Source of the DNA: Pseudovibrio sp. Alg231-02
GTDB lineage: Bacteria > Pseudomonadota > Alphaproteobacteria > Rhizobiales > Stappiaceae
Assembly (NCBI RefSeq): GCF_900143565.1
Contig: NZ_FREX01000002.1
Coordinates: forward strand, 62,001 to 126,000
Direction of reading: 5' to 3'
DNA: 64,000 nt
In this document: positions 18,601-26,422 of the stretch, piece after piece
Layout: the number at the start of each line of letters is the position of its first letter
Numbering within the stretch: position 1 is the first letter of the stretch
Position numbers and translations under genes: made by a program
Notes under the pieces: model-generated
The model's database searches: none
What the model was told of the DNA's origin: nothing
Seen by the model: only the letters and a program-made list of their open reading frames with translations

Positions 18601-20522
18601 GTAACTTCCATGATTCCACTCAAGAGGTGACTGCTACTGGTGGAACTGCAACTGCTGGTGATGGCATTGCATCCAGTGGGGATGGTCAAATTGGTGCTCA
18701 AGGTGCTCCTGGTGTTGCGGAAGACAGCAGCATAAGTGGCCTTTCCAACGCTGGTGCTGATGCTACGGCTTCTGCAGCATCGTTTGAGCAGGTTCTTAGT
18801 TCAGGTAGCAATGGACAGAGCAATTCTTACGATGCAAGCATTGTAGGTGCGAACTCTGGCGTTGCTGCATCTGGCGAAGACAATGCAACACTTGGTCAGT
18901 TTGGTCAGGCAGCAGCTGCCGGTCAGTCTGATACCGACACAGCAGCTGGTGCGTGGCAGGAAAACACGCTTGGTGACAAGGATACCATTTCTGATGCTGA
19001 TGTCGTAAATCGCGACATGGTTGATCAGGATGTCTCTGCTTCAGGCGGAACAGCCACAAGTGGTGCTGGCATCAGTGTTGCCGACTGGGATGGAGATGTT
19101 GGAGCTGCGAGTGTTGGAGATGACTCTTCTATCACTGGTGTTACGCAAGCAACTGCGGATGCGTCTGCTTCTGCGTCTTCCATGAACCAGAAGCTGTTTT
19201 CTGGTGGTAATGCTCAGAGCAATGATCTTGATCTGAGCGTAACTGGTGGAAGCAGTAATGTTCAGTCTGCCAGCGAAGACTCCAACGTAGCATTTGCATC
19301 TGTAACTGGTACTGGTCCAGCTAACAACGGCGGTGTAGATTCAACCGACTCCCTCCTTGGCGGGTATCAGAGCAATACCATTTATGATGGTGACAGTATT
19401 TCTGATGCGGATGTTGTTAACTACTCTAATGTTGAGCAGGGTGTTACCGCAACAGGTGGTACGGCGAGTGCTGGTGTTGGTTCCGGTGGTATTGATGGCA
19501 CAGATGTGAAGGGTGCGTTGAACGTTGGTGACAATGCATCTCTCACAGGTAAAGCCTTGTCGTCTGCTGATGCTGTCGCGGAAGCCTCTGCATTCAACCA
19601 GGTAATATCTACCGGTGGTAATGCGCAGGTAAACTCAGCAGATGTCGAGATTGTTGGAGACAACAAGAATGTCATCTCCGTTGGTGATGACAGTGAGGGT
19701 GGGGCTTCGAACTCAATTCGATCCGGTACCGTTGCTGGCAATGCTGACAGCCTTGCCTTGTTCTCACAAAGCAACACTGCTGGTGACAACGACCAGATTG
19801 ATGAAGCCGATGTCGAAAACTTCGATGAGCTAACTCAGACTGTTACGGCAACTGGTGGTGATGCTGACTCTGGTGACGGTATTACTGATCCAGTGAGTTC
19901 GTTCGTTGCTAATGGTTCTGTTGGTGATGACTACACCGTGACTGCGGAAGCTGTTGCTTCTGCGGATGCTACGGCGAAGACATCTGCCTTCAACCAGAGC
20001 CTGTACTCAGGTGGTAACAAGCAGGTCAACTCGACTGAGCTGGATGTTACAGGTCAGAACGATACGCTTCTCTTCACAGGAGAAGATGATGGTCTGGGTG
20101 CATTGGACATCACACCTTCTGGTAGCCCAGATGTTGGTGGCGGCTTCTTTGGCAATCTGGATGCGAATGGCACTGACACCATCTTCGGTGCTGAGCAAGC
20201 AAATGCATTGTATGATCAAGATACGATCACCAATGTTGAAGTCCATAACCATGGAACGCTTGATCAGAGTATCGTTGCTGATGGTGGTCAGGCCATGTCT
20301 GCGGATGGCATTCACGATGCAGAAAGTCTCTTCGACTTCGGTACTGGTGACGATTACAGCGTGACGGCTTCTACTGCTGCGACTGCTGATGCTCTGGGTG
20401 TGGCGAATGCCTTTAACCAGACAATTGTCATGGGTGCGAACGTTCAGGCCAATGCTGTTGATGTCAACGTTGTGGGTGGTTCCTCAACCGTGAACGTGGT
20501 TGGCGAAGACGACCTTGCATAA
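15690..20522 (+). CDS. Giant repeat protein, putative type I secretion substrate (matrix or adhesin-like)
   Basis: I do not recognise a named family for this 1610-residue protein. It is acidic, rich in Gly, Ala, Ser, Asn, Asp and Thr, and I find no cysteine. It has no N-terminal signal peptide. About twelve units of roughly 130 residues alternate two motifs: a QxNxxxDxD segment (QSNALGDKD, QGNTAYDGD, QANALYDQD) and an SITGSASASADA-FxQ-GGNAQSN-VTG segment. Regular Gly/Asn/Asp turns suggest a beta-solenoid or calcium-binding stalk. The lack of a signal peptide and the ABC transporter plus HlyD-type adaptor two genes downstream make type I secretion likely. It is followed by a terminator and a related smaller protein. 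Function as an extracellular matrix or surface protein is inferred. Confidence 0.8.
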   Translation: MSGYNPFTDGTDTRIRAEQDNTLGDKDVVEHNGDSSAEVLNDGSLDQEVLVNRDDLIDTIAQAGDGIQDINAALQIGDDLTIDASSSASANGQGVALAFDQGIATGANLQSNDVSGSVTGGNFDASTVGGDGSGVNAHQAGAAAADNDTDTLVRANQSNYANDLDTLNNVTVTNDGDAEQRVKVKGGDADSGNGIIGAGPTDIAGSNVGVGDDESITGSTAAQADASGLARSFNQTLQTGSNEQGNNVDLSITGSDVDVSGAGGSGAQAVVGGTDYTSGNSDTNTRGRVTQSNELNDGVGGGFGGGNIDGAIANPEVANLDDSLQVVKAKAGNASSDDGINSIDHIGSAASVGGDGSVSGSAVASASASAVGVGFQQDISAGSNAQGNSASLDITGTGVGQATSGEDDATASIQVSADWNSSINESETGTNARFNQSNEAYDADAVLEPSLHNDGHSTQKIEAYGDDATAGDGIDMNGGRLGAEHVVDDGSITGSTLAKSDALGVAASFEQKVSTGGNSQSNASELGVTGANQVTASAGEDGATASLNADNPSASGDHKTGTRTENNQSNALGDKDEIDDANVWNEHDSSQSADVTGGISNAGNGISFDSGTSAAVHSNFDMSGSAAASANAQGVAQSFTQSLTTGGNAQGNSAEVSVTGAEMTASIAGEDDAGAATGPVSLLAGSGDTNTNTRSFQSQENEMYEGDTLFSPDVINTGGADAVQTVTVDAGSATAGNGIEALGGNLGPDTVGDDSSITGSASASANGVGAAINFGQTLKTGGNAQSNSVDVDITGGNKAVAAAGESGATAGSEPITSVDHDTTTTSWSDQSNQLGDVDEIEHADVTNWGHSTQSVDVGGGTASSGAGIVQIGSSSTNIDGNESISGSSSASADVTGVAQSFTQTQLTGGNAQSNSASVSVTGADVNVASAGQDDAEVNGTWVGTTNTDSFSGGLQGNTAYDGDTIWDSDVRNFHDSTQEVTATGGTATAGDGIASSGDGQIGAQGAPGVAEDSSISGLSNAGADATASAASFEQVLSSGSNGQSNSYDASIVGANSGVAASGEDNATLGQFGQAAAAGQSDTDTAAGAWQENTLGDKDTISDADVVNRDMVDQDVSASGGTATSGAGISVADWDGDVGAASVGDDSSITGVTQATADASASASSMNQKLFSGGNAQSNDLDLSVTGGSSNVQSASEDSNVAFASVTGTGPANNGGVDSTDSLLGGYQSNTIYDGDSISDADVVNYSNVEQGVTATGGTASAGVGSGGIDGTDVKGALNVGDNASLTGKALSSADAVAEASAFNQVISTGGNAQVNSADVEIVGDNKNVISVGDDSEGGASNSIRSGTVAGNADSLALFSQSNTAGDNDQIDEADVENFDELTQTVTATGGDADSGDGITDPVSSFVANGSVGDDYTVTAEAVASADATAKTSAFNQSLYSGGNKQVNSTELDVTGQNDTLLFTGEDDGLGALDITPSGSPDVGGGFFGNLDANGTDTIFGAEQANALYDQDTITNVEVHNHGTLDQSIVADGGQAMSADGIHDAESLFDFGTGDDYSVTASTAATADALGVANAFNQTIVMGANVQANAVDVNVVGGSSTVNVVGEDDLA
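15735..20490 (+). repeat. Twelve tandem coding repeats of about 390-400 bp
   Basis: The repeats are clear at protein level and diverged at DNA level. Twelve copies of each of the two motifs can be counted in order: a Q-x-N plus acidic-turn motif, and a G-[GSA]-N-x-Q-x-N motif preceded by an F-x-Q-containing segment and followed by [IV]-[TV]-G. Divergence between units suggests an old expansion rather than recent slippage. Confidence 0.8.
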
Positions 20523-20537
20523 ACCAAACTAAACAAG

Positions 20538-20571
20538 ACCTGTGCGGATCACTCCGCGCAGGTTGTTTTAT
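20538..20571 (+). terminator. Terminator after the giant repeat-protein gene
   Basis: An 11-bp stem with one G-U pair (ACCTGTGCGGA / TCCGCGCAGGT) and a TCAC loop is followed by TGTTTTA. It lies 15 bases after the stop codon and may reduce read-through into the secretion genes, giving the substrate a higher transcript level. Confidence 0.75.
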
Positions 20572-20600
20572 ATATCCATATGAAATTGTTAGGATATTTT

Positions 20601-22544
20601 ATGCTGTCGCAGGCTATAAATGAATTGAGCTGGCACTTTATCGGCTACATGAAGATTTTTGATAGTATCGCTACAGCTGAACAGAGCTTTGACGAAGCAC
20701 GGTTTGCCCAAGACACTATTGTGATTACTCCGGTGGAAGTGGTTTATTCTCGCGGAGGTACCACAGACCTTCCCTATGAAAAGTTCTACAGTCTTCCATC
20801 GCTTTTGCCAGAAATTAGCGCGCTGTCACAAGCCCGTCTCCCATATTCGGTTGAGACGCTCGTAAATGCTTCTGAGTTTGTTCCACCTTCTGAAGTTGTA
20901 CTGTTTGAAGACAGTACGGGCCCAGAGCTGCCGCAAGGTGGAGATAGCGGTCAATCACTGGACTACACGTATACTATCACCTTCACTTATCGCGATATTT
21001 ATGCGCCGGACATTGAAATAAACCTCGCTCAAGAAAATGCCCTGACGGATGATGATTTGCTTTTGTCTAAAAGTGAGTTCGGGGATGATATTCCTGAGTG
21101 GAACTCAGATGAGGTGTTGGATCAACTGCTTGATGTTGCGAGTGACATTGAGCTGGATACGCTTGACCAGATTTTTGATGATGGTGATGCGCAAAGTGCG
21201 GCTGATGCCATTGGCGAAATGCTGGTTCATAGAGCGGAGAATGATGCACCAAATCCTTCTTTTGCAAGTGGTGAGAATATTGGTGAACTGCCTGAGGACG
21301 AGCAGGCAGAAGACGGCACCTCTGAAGATGAACAGAGCGATAGCAGCTATGTAACGACCGGTGACAATGAGGCGGTCAACGTTGCCTCGATTGTGGACCT
21401 GAGTGAGTTGAAATGTTCGACTGTCGTGATGGGGGACTACTACGCCACAAACTCGATCATTCAAAGCAACTTATATTATGGTCCTACAGATCAGCCAGCG
21501 GACACTGTCGTCGGTCAGGGACTTGATGAAACGATTGTCTTCAATGATGCCAATGTGACTTCCGAAGGCGAGTACATTATTTCCTCCGCAGTTACCTACA
21601 ACAACCCCGATTACTCCATGAGTGTTGATGTTGTTAGCGGTAATTTTTATGACCTGAATATTGTCAATCAGAAGAACTTTCTTTCCGACGACGACTGCGT
21701 TTCATACCAGTTGAACAACAGTGGTTATTATGTTCAGACCGGTGATAACACCCAGGTCAACGCGGCGCAGTTGATTGATAACATTCAGAATTACGATGTG
21801 ATTATTGTTCTTGGAAACTACTATGACGTCAACTACATCAGTCAGAAAAATATCCTCCTGGATGCCGATTATATTGATGCGACTGGTGCAGCTATCAATG
21901 AGACCGGACGGCACAATGTGCTGACCAATGAAGGTACGATTAAGAATATTGGTGGCGGATCGCTGATGAAGCCGATGACCTCTGAGGTGAACGGTTTGGT
22001 GGACGCTATTGATGGTCGAGCAGGGGACTACGAGTATACCGCCTCTTCTGCCACAGGTGGTTTGCCGATCCTGCCGAGCACTGACCTGAAAGTCCTCTAC
22101 ATCACTGGTGATTATTACCAAATCAATGCGATTGAGCAGATCAATGTTCTCTCGGATGCGGACTATGTGAAGATCCATAAAGAACAAGAGGATGATGGTG
22201 TTCTCACACAGGTTATTAATGGTGAGGTCGTTGAAGATGACCAAGAGGGTTATCTGGACACGTCAAGTAACAAGACGAGCAACAAAGCAACCATCATTGA
22301 TTATGATAGTCAGTCGGGTTTTCAATATTTGGATGGCGAATACTCAGAGGAAGACATTGTTATAAAAGTCAATATCGTTGTCTCTGAAGAAGATGATCTC
22401 GAAACAGCATTGAATGGAAATACAGATCTGGTTTCGGAAGTTGTTGCATTTACTGGCAATGACGGTGGTAGCGAAACCGGAACGTCGCCCGCGTTTGTTC
22501 CTTATGCGGGTGAGAGTGACATGGTCTCCGATATACTTGTTTGA
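20601..22544 (+). CDS. Companion secreted-type protein sharing the QxN-D-D motif
   Basis: This 647-residue acidic protein has no recognised family. An N-terminal part of about 300 residues is followed by repeats such as VTTGDNEAVNVA, VVMGDYYATN and IVLGNYYDVN. Each is followed by an IxQxN-(x)LxxDxD motif (NQKNFLSDDD, SQKNILLDAD, EQINVLSDAD). This last motif matches the QxNxxxDxD turns of the giant protein upstream, so the two are probably related in fold or interact. I prefer ATG 20601, with AGGA 10 to 7 bases before it, over ATG 20580. It lies 28 bases upstream of the ABC exporter gene, so it is a likely substrate or accessory of that exporter. Confidence 0.75.
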   Translation: MLSQAINELSWHFIGYMKIFDSIATAEQSFDEARFAQDTIVITPVEVVYSRGGTTDLPYEKFYSLPSLLPEISALSQARLPYSVETLVNASEFVPPSEVVLFEDSTGPELPQGGDSGQSLDYTYTITFTYRDIYAPDIEINLAQENALTDDDLLLSKSEFGDDIPEWNSDEVLDQLLDVASDIELDTLDQIFDDGDAQSAADAIGEMLVHRAENDAPNPSFASGENIGELPEDEQAEDGTSEDEQSDSSYVTTGDNEAVNVASIVDLSELKCSTVVMGDYYATNSIIQSNLYYGPTDQPADTVVGQGLDETIVFNDANVTSEGEYIISSAVTYNNPDYSMSVDVVSGNFYDLNIVNQKNFLSDDDCVSYQLNNSGYYVQTGDNTQVNAAQLIDNIQNYDVIIVLGNYYDVNYISQKNILLDADYIDATGAAINETGRHNVLTNEGTIKNIGGGSLMKPMTSEVNGLVDAIDGRAGDYEYTASSATGGLPILPSTDLKVLYITGDYYQINAIEQINVLSDADYVKIHKEQEDDGVLTQVINGEVVEDDQEGYLDTSSNKTSNKATIIDYDSQSGFQYLDGEYSEEDIVIKVNIVVSEEDDLETALNGNTDLVSEVVAFTGNDGGSETGTSPAFVPYAGESDMVSDILV

Positions 22545-22572
22545 TTTTAATAGGTTTTTATAGAGAGAATAT

Positions 22573-24474
22573 ATGTTTAAAGCTCGAGCGACAAAGAACA
22601 ATAGCCGGCAACGTGGGAGGCAAGCGAGCAAAACATTGCAGGTGGATGGTGTTCAACAAGCGCCTGCACATGGAGAAAAGCTTGCCAGCCAAAAGGGTAA
22701 TTTCGCCTCCAGGAAGAATGGAGGACCCTATGAAGATATTGATTTTCGCAAGTTGATGCAGAATGGATTGGCGCGTGCCAAGGTAAACCTGCTTTATGTT
22801 GGTTTCTTTTCGTTTTGCGCCAGTCTTCTGATCCTGTCTGTTCCAATTTACTTATTCCAGATTTCCGACCGTGTTTTGACGAGCCGGAGTGTTGATACTT
22901 TGGTGATGCTGACAGCCATTGTTATCGGGCTTGTGCTTGCGCATGTGCTGTTGGATATGTTCCGGCGCTTCATGCTCATGCGGGTTGCTGTGGATGTTGA
23001 AACACGCCTTGGTGGACCTGTTTTGAGTGCCGCAGCGCGAGCGTCTCACAACGGCAGTAGTCAGGAATTTCAGGCTCTTTCCGACCTTCAGCAATTGAGA
23101 AGCTTCCTCACTGGTTCAGTTCTTTTAACCATCATGGATGCACCGGTTGCTCCTATATACCTGCTCGTCGTTTATCTGGTTCATCCTCATTTGGGGATGA
23201 TTGTGACAACGACCATTCTGTTGCTTCTTGTGCTTGCACGGATCAACCAGAAGCTGACAGCTGTACCGTTTGGAAAGGCTAATGCGTTTTCCTCGCGTGC
23301 CAATCTGCAAGCTGAAGCAATGGCGCGGAATGCGCAGGTCATGAATGCGATGGGGATGATCCCGGAAGGGGTGATTATCTGGGGTAAAGAGACTGCAGAG
23401 TCTTTGAAAGCGCAAATAATGGGACAAGATAGAAACGTCCTGATTTCTGCGATCTCAAAATTCATCCGCCTGTCGACACAGATCACGATGCTGGGATGGG
23501 GGGCGTGGCTTGCGCTTTCCAATGAAATAACCGGGGGGATGATTATTGCAGCCTCTATTATTGGTGGTCGTGCGTTGGCTCCGGTTGAAGGTATTATTGA
23601 TGGTTGGAAGAGCTATGTAGGAGCGAAGAGTGCGTATGGTCGTATTCAGAAATTGCTCCATACTTCGCCCCTGAATGTACATCGGTTGCGCCTGCCGAAT
23701 CCTGCAGGGCGGTTGAGTGTTGAGCGTTTGTTGTTTGTTCCACCGCCCAACAAACGCGTGATCCTAAATGGTATTTCGTTCCAGCTTTCTCCCGGTGAAT
23801 CGTTGGCGGTGGTTGGTGCTTCGGGATCGGGTAAGAGCACGCTTGGGAAGATGTTGGTTGGTTCCCTTATTCCAACGGCGGGTAATGTCCGTCTTGATAT
23901 GATGGACCTGCGGAACTGGGATAGCCGGCAGCTGGGCGAAAACATTGGGTATTTGCCTCAGGATGTACAGCTTTTCCCGGGGACAATTAAAGAGAATATC
24001 GCTCGCATGAACCGTGAAGCCAAAGATGAAGATGTCTTCAAAGCGGCGCAAATGTCGGACATCCATGAGATGGTTTCGCAGTTTTCTCAGGGCTATGAGA
24101 CGCAGGTTGCTATGGATGGTGCACCGCTTTCTGGCGGGCAACGTCAACGTATTGGATTGGCGCGCGCGTTTTACAATAATCCGCGTTTGTTGGTGCTTGA
24201 TGAGCCCAATTCTAATTTAGATACAATCGGGGAGCAGGCGCTTGCTCAGGCTCTTGAACGTGCAAAGCAAGATGGCATGACTGTTATTGCCATCACGCAA
24301 CGGCCTGCTTTGCTGCGTTGTGTCGATAAAATCATGATGCTCAAGGATGGGACGGTTGCTGCCTTTGGCAGTCGTGATGAAGTGATGCCATTGATAACTG
24401 GCAAGCGACCCGGCATTCCACAACATCAAAATGCGCCGGGGCATAATCTGCCAGCAGCACAACCAGCTGAATAG
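22573..24474 (+). CDS. Type I secretion ABC transporter/permease, PrtD family
   Basis: An inner-membrane exporter half-transporter (633 residues), the ATP-driven part of a type I secretion system. After a basic, probably cytoplasmic N-terminal tail of about 60 residues come membrane helices (about 70-340, LLYVGFFSFCASLLILSVP being the first). The ATPase domain has Walker A GASGSGKST, signature LSGGQRQR and Walker B LLVLDEPNSNLD. There is no C39 peptidase domain, so substrates would not be cut at a double glycine. It is followed by the membrane-fusion protein gene. No TolC-type gene is nearby; a general outer-membrane channel is presumably used. Confidence 0.93.
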   Translation: MFKARATKNNSRQRGRQASKTLQVDGVQQAPAHGEKLASQKGNFASRKNGGPYEDIDFRKLMQNGLARAKVNLLYVGFFSFCASLLILSVPIYLFQISDRVLTSRSVDTLVMLTAIVIGLVLAHVLLDMFRRFMLMRVAVDVETRLGGPVLSAAARASHNGSSQEFQALSDLQQLRSFLTGSVLLTIMDAPVAPIYLLVVYLVHPHLGMIVTTTILLLLVLARINQKLTAVPFGKANAFSSRANLQAEAMARNAQVMNAMGMIPEGVIIWGKETAESLKAQIMGQDRNVLISAISKFIRLSTQITMLGWGAWLALSNEITGGMIIAASIIGGRALAPVEGIIDGWKSYVGAKSAYGRIQKLLHTSPLNVHRLRLPNPAGRLSVERLLFVPPPNKRVILNGISFQLSPGESLAVVGASGSGKSTLGKMLVGSLIPTAGNVRLDMMDLRNWDSRQLGENIGYLPQDVQLFPGTIKENIARMNREAKDEDVFKAAQMSDIHEMVSQFSQGYETQVAMDGAPLSGGQRQRIGLARAFYNNPRLLVLDEPNSNLDTIGEQALAQALERAKQDGMTVIAITQRPALLRCVDKIMMLKDGTVAAFGSRDEVMPLITGKRPGIPQHQNAPGHNLPAAQPAE

Positions 24475-24502
24475 TTTAAGCTTTTCTTATTTGGTGATTT
24501 TT

Positions 24503-25843
24503 ATGTCTACTAGAGCTCTTATACTTGATGGAAGCTGGTATGAGGATGTGCCTCGCACAACTCGCGCGCCCATACTGGCTAGTTTTATCATTATTGCTTT
24601 CACATTTGCTGGATTTGGATACTGGGCTTCCAGTGCACCAATGGCAGGGGCTGTCGTCGCCTCAGGCTCCTTTGTTGCCACTGGGCAAAACAAGATTGTT
24701 CAGCACTTTGAAGGTGGGATCATCAAGGAAATCCTTGTGAAAGAGGGGGATGTGGTGGCTGCTGGTGCAGTACTGGTGAAACTTGATGAGACAGCAGCTA
24801 AAGCTAACCTTGAGCGCTTGTTGATCCGGCAAGCACGCCTTCAAGCTATTCAGGCGCGTTTGACGCAAGAGGCCAAAGGCCAGAAGTCATTGGTGCTGCC
24901 GAAGGAACTCTTAAGCACTGCGCAGGATGCTAAGATCAAGAGTATCATTTTGAACCAGTTGCTGACCTTTAAAGCTCGAACCCGAAAACTTCAGAGTGAA
25001 ATTGATATTTTTACTCAAGGTATTAATGCACTAAAGGAGAGGATCCAAGGTGGCCAATCGCAGCTTGTTGCTGTGAAGGAGCAGATGGATCTCTTTCAGG
25101 AAGAGTTGGATTCCAAACAGAAGATCCTTGGAAAAGGCCTTATCCGGAAATCTGACGTACTTCGCATTCAACGCTCACTGGCCAATCTCAAAGGTGAGGA
25201 AGGTCGTATCCTTGCTGAAATTGGAGATGCGACTGAGCGTATTGCCAGAGCAAAGGCGCAAATTGTAAGGGCGGAGAATGAAGCCTCGCAAACCGCCGTT
25301 GGGGAGCTTCAGGTCGTTAATGCTGATCTGGATGATGTGAGTGAGCAAATACGTGCTGCGCAAGATGTTCTGCAGCGCGTTGAGATTGTAGCGCCAGTTC
25401 GCGGGATTGTTGTTCGGATGCGTTATCACACTGCAGGTGGGGTGGTTGAGAGTGGTAAGGATCTAATGGAAATCCTACCTCTGCAGGATGAGCTCATTAT
25501 TGAAGCGTCGATCCAAACCACCGAGATTGACAACGTGAAAGAAGGGCAGAAGGCAATGGTTCGCCTGACGGCTTTGAACCAGCGGATTACACCGATGTTG
25601 GATGCAAGGGTCGTATACGTATCAGCTGATGCGTTGCGAAGTGAGGATCCGATGAACGTTTCTGCTGATGTCTATAAGGCGCGTGTGAAGCTGGATCGTG
25701 AGAAAATTCCGACATACCTCAACTTCAAAGCAACGCCGGGCATGCCAGCGGAGGTGTACATCACAACGAGAGACCGTACCTTCTTCGATTACCTTATGGA
25801 GCCTGTTCGTGACAGCATGTCGAGAGCTTTCAGGGAGCCTTGA
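24503..25843 (+). CDS. Type I secretion membrane-fusion protein, HlyD/PrtE family
   Basis: The periplasmic adaptor connects the ABC exporter to an outer-membrane channel. The 446-residue protein has one N-terminal helix (about residues 23-45), a lipoyl/barrel-sandwich part (HFEGGIIKEILVKEGDVV), a long coiled coil (about 110-290, KERIQGG to SEQIRAA) and a C-terminal beta-barrel (IVAPVRGIVV onward). I chose ATG 24503, in line with the family's short cytoplasmic tail; the open frame extends upstream into the ABC gene. It completes the exporter begun at 22573. Confidence 0.92.
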   Translation: MSTRALILDGSWYEDVPRTTRAPILASFIIIAFTFAGFGYWASSAPMAGAVVASGSFVATGQNKIVQHFEGGIIKEILVKEGDVVAAGAVLVKLDETAAKANLERLLIRQARLQAIQARLTQEAKGQKSLVLPKELLSTAQDAKIKSIILNQLLTFKARTRKLQSEIDIFTQGINALKERIQGGQSQLVAVKEQMDLFQEELDSKQKILGKGLIRKSDVLRIQRSLANLKGEEGRILAEIGDATERIARAKAQIVRAENEASQTAVGELQVVNADLDDVSEQIRAAQDVLQRVEIVAPVRGIVVRMRYHTAGGVVESGKDLMEILPLQDELIIEASIQTTEIDNVKEGQKAMVRLTALNQRITPMLDARVVYVSADALRSEDPMNVSADVYKARVKLDREKIPTYLNFKATPGMPAEVYITTRDRTFFDYLMEPVRDSMSRAFREP

Positions 25844-26422
25844 TTTTGGTCGAGCTTAATAGCTTGTTGCGTTAAGCTGATTCAACCATATGAGCTTTCT
25901 ATAGCGCGATGTTTCTTGGTATAAGGTCTAATGCTCAGCAACCTCTACTAAGAATGATTCAAAGGAGAATAGCGGGCTATACCTGCATTTTTTATGAGAC
26001 TCACTTTTGTTACTGCACTCTTATTTGTTTAATTGTGCAGGCGCACTAGCTTTAAGTGAGTGTATGTGGATCTATATTCACAACTGTTTAGTGCAATTTG
26101 AAGAAAATTTTTTATTGTGTTCTCAATGTTTCAGTAACTAATTGGGCAGTCCTTTGATTTACCGTAGAAATCCCTGCAAACTGCCGCTTACGTTAGCTTT
26201 ATTTTGTTGATGAAGGAAACTAAAGCGTCTGTGCACTGGCAGTGGACGACTGATGTATGCCGATAGGTAAATAGAACCACAAGTTTGATACTAGGCATTT
26301 AATGATAACTATTTGGCATTTCTTAACACTGTCTCCTTAAGCGAAGATAACCATGGGGTGAATTTGTTCAACTGCTGCGGGTGTTTGTTGCCTTCGGCAG
26401 TTAGGCTCGTGGTGGTAGCTGC
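25844..26422. other. Gene-free stretch between the secretion operon and the DSF locus
   Basis: This 579-bp AT-rich stretch has no supportable gene. A 7-bp inverted repeat (AGCTTAA at 25853, TTAAGCT at 25872) lies just after the adaptor gene, but it has no T run, so I do not call it a terminator. It must hold the promoter of the following regulator operon; no clear element can be named. Confidence 0.5.

Noticed and set aside
15690-20522. Giant protein as RTX toxin or curli-type amyloid
   Set aside because: There are no GGxGxDxUx nonapeptides and the spacing of Gln and Asn does not match the curlin repeat.
25853-25878. Inverted repeat AGCTTAA/TTAAGCT after the HlyD-type gene
   Set aside because: The stem is short and AT-rich and has no T run.
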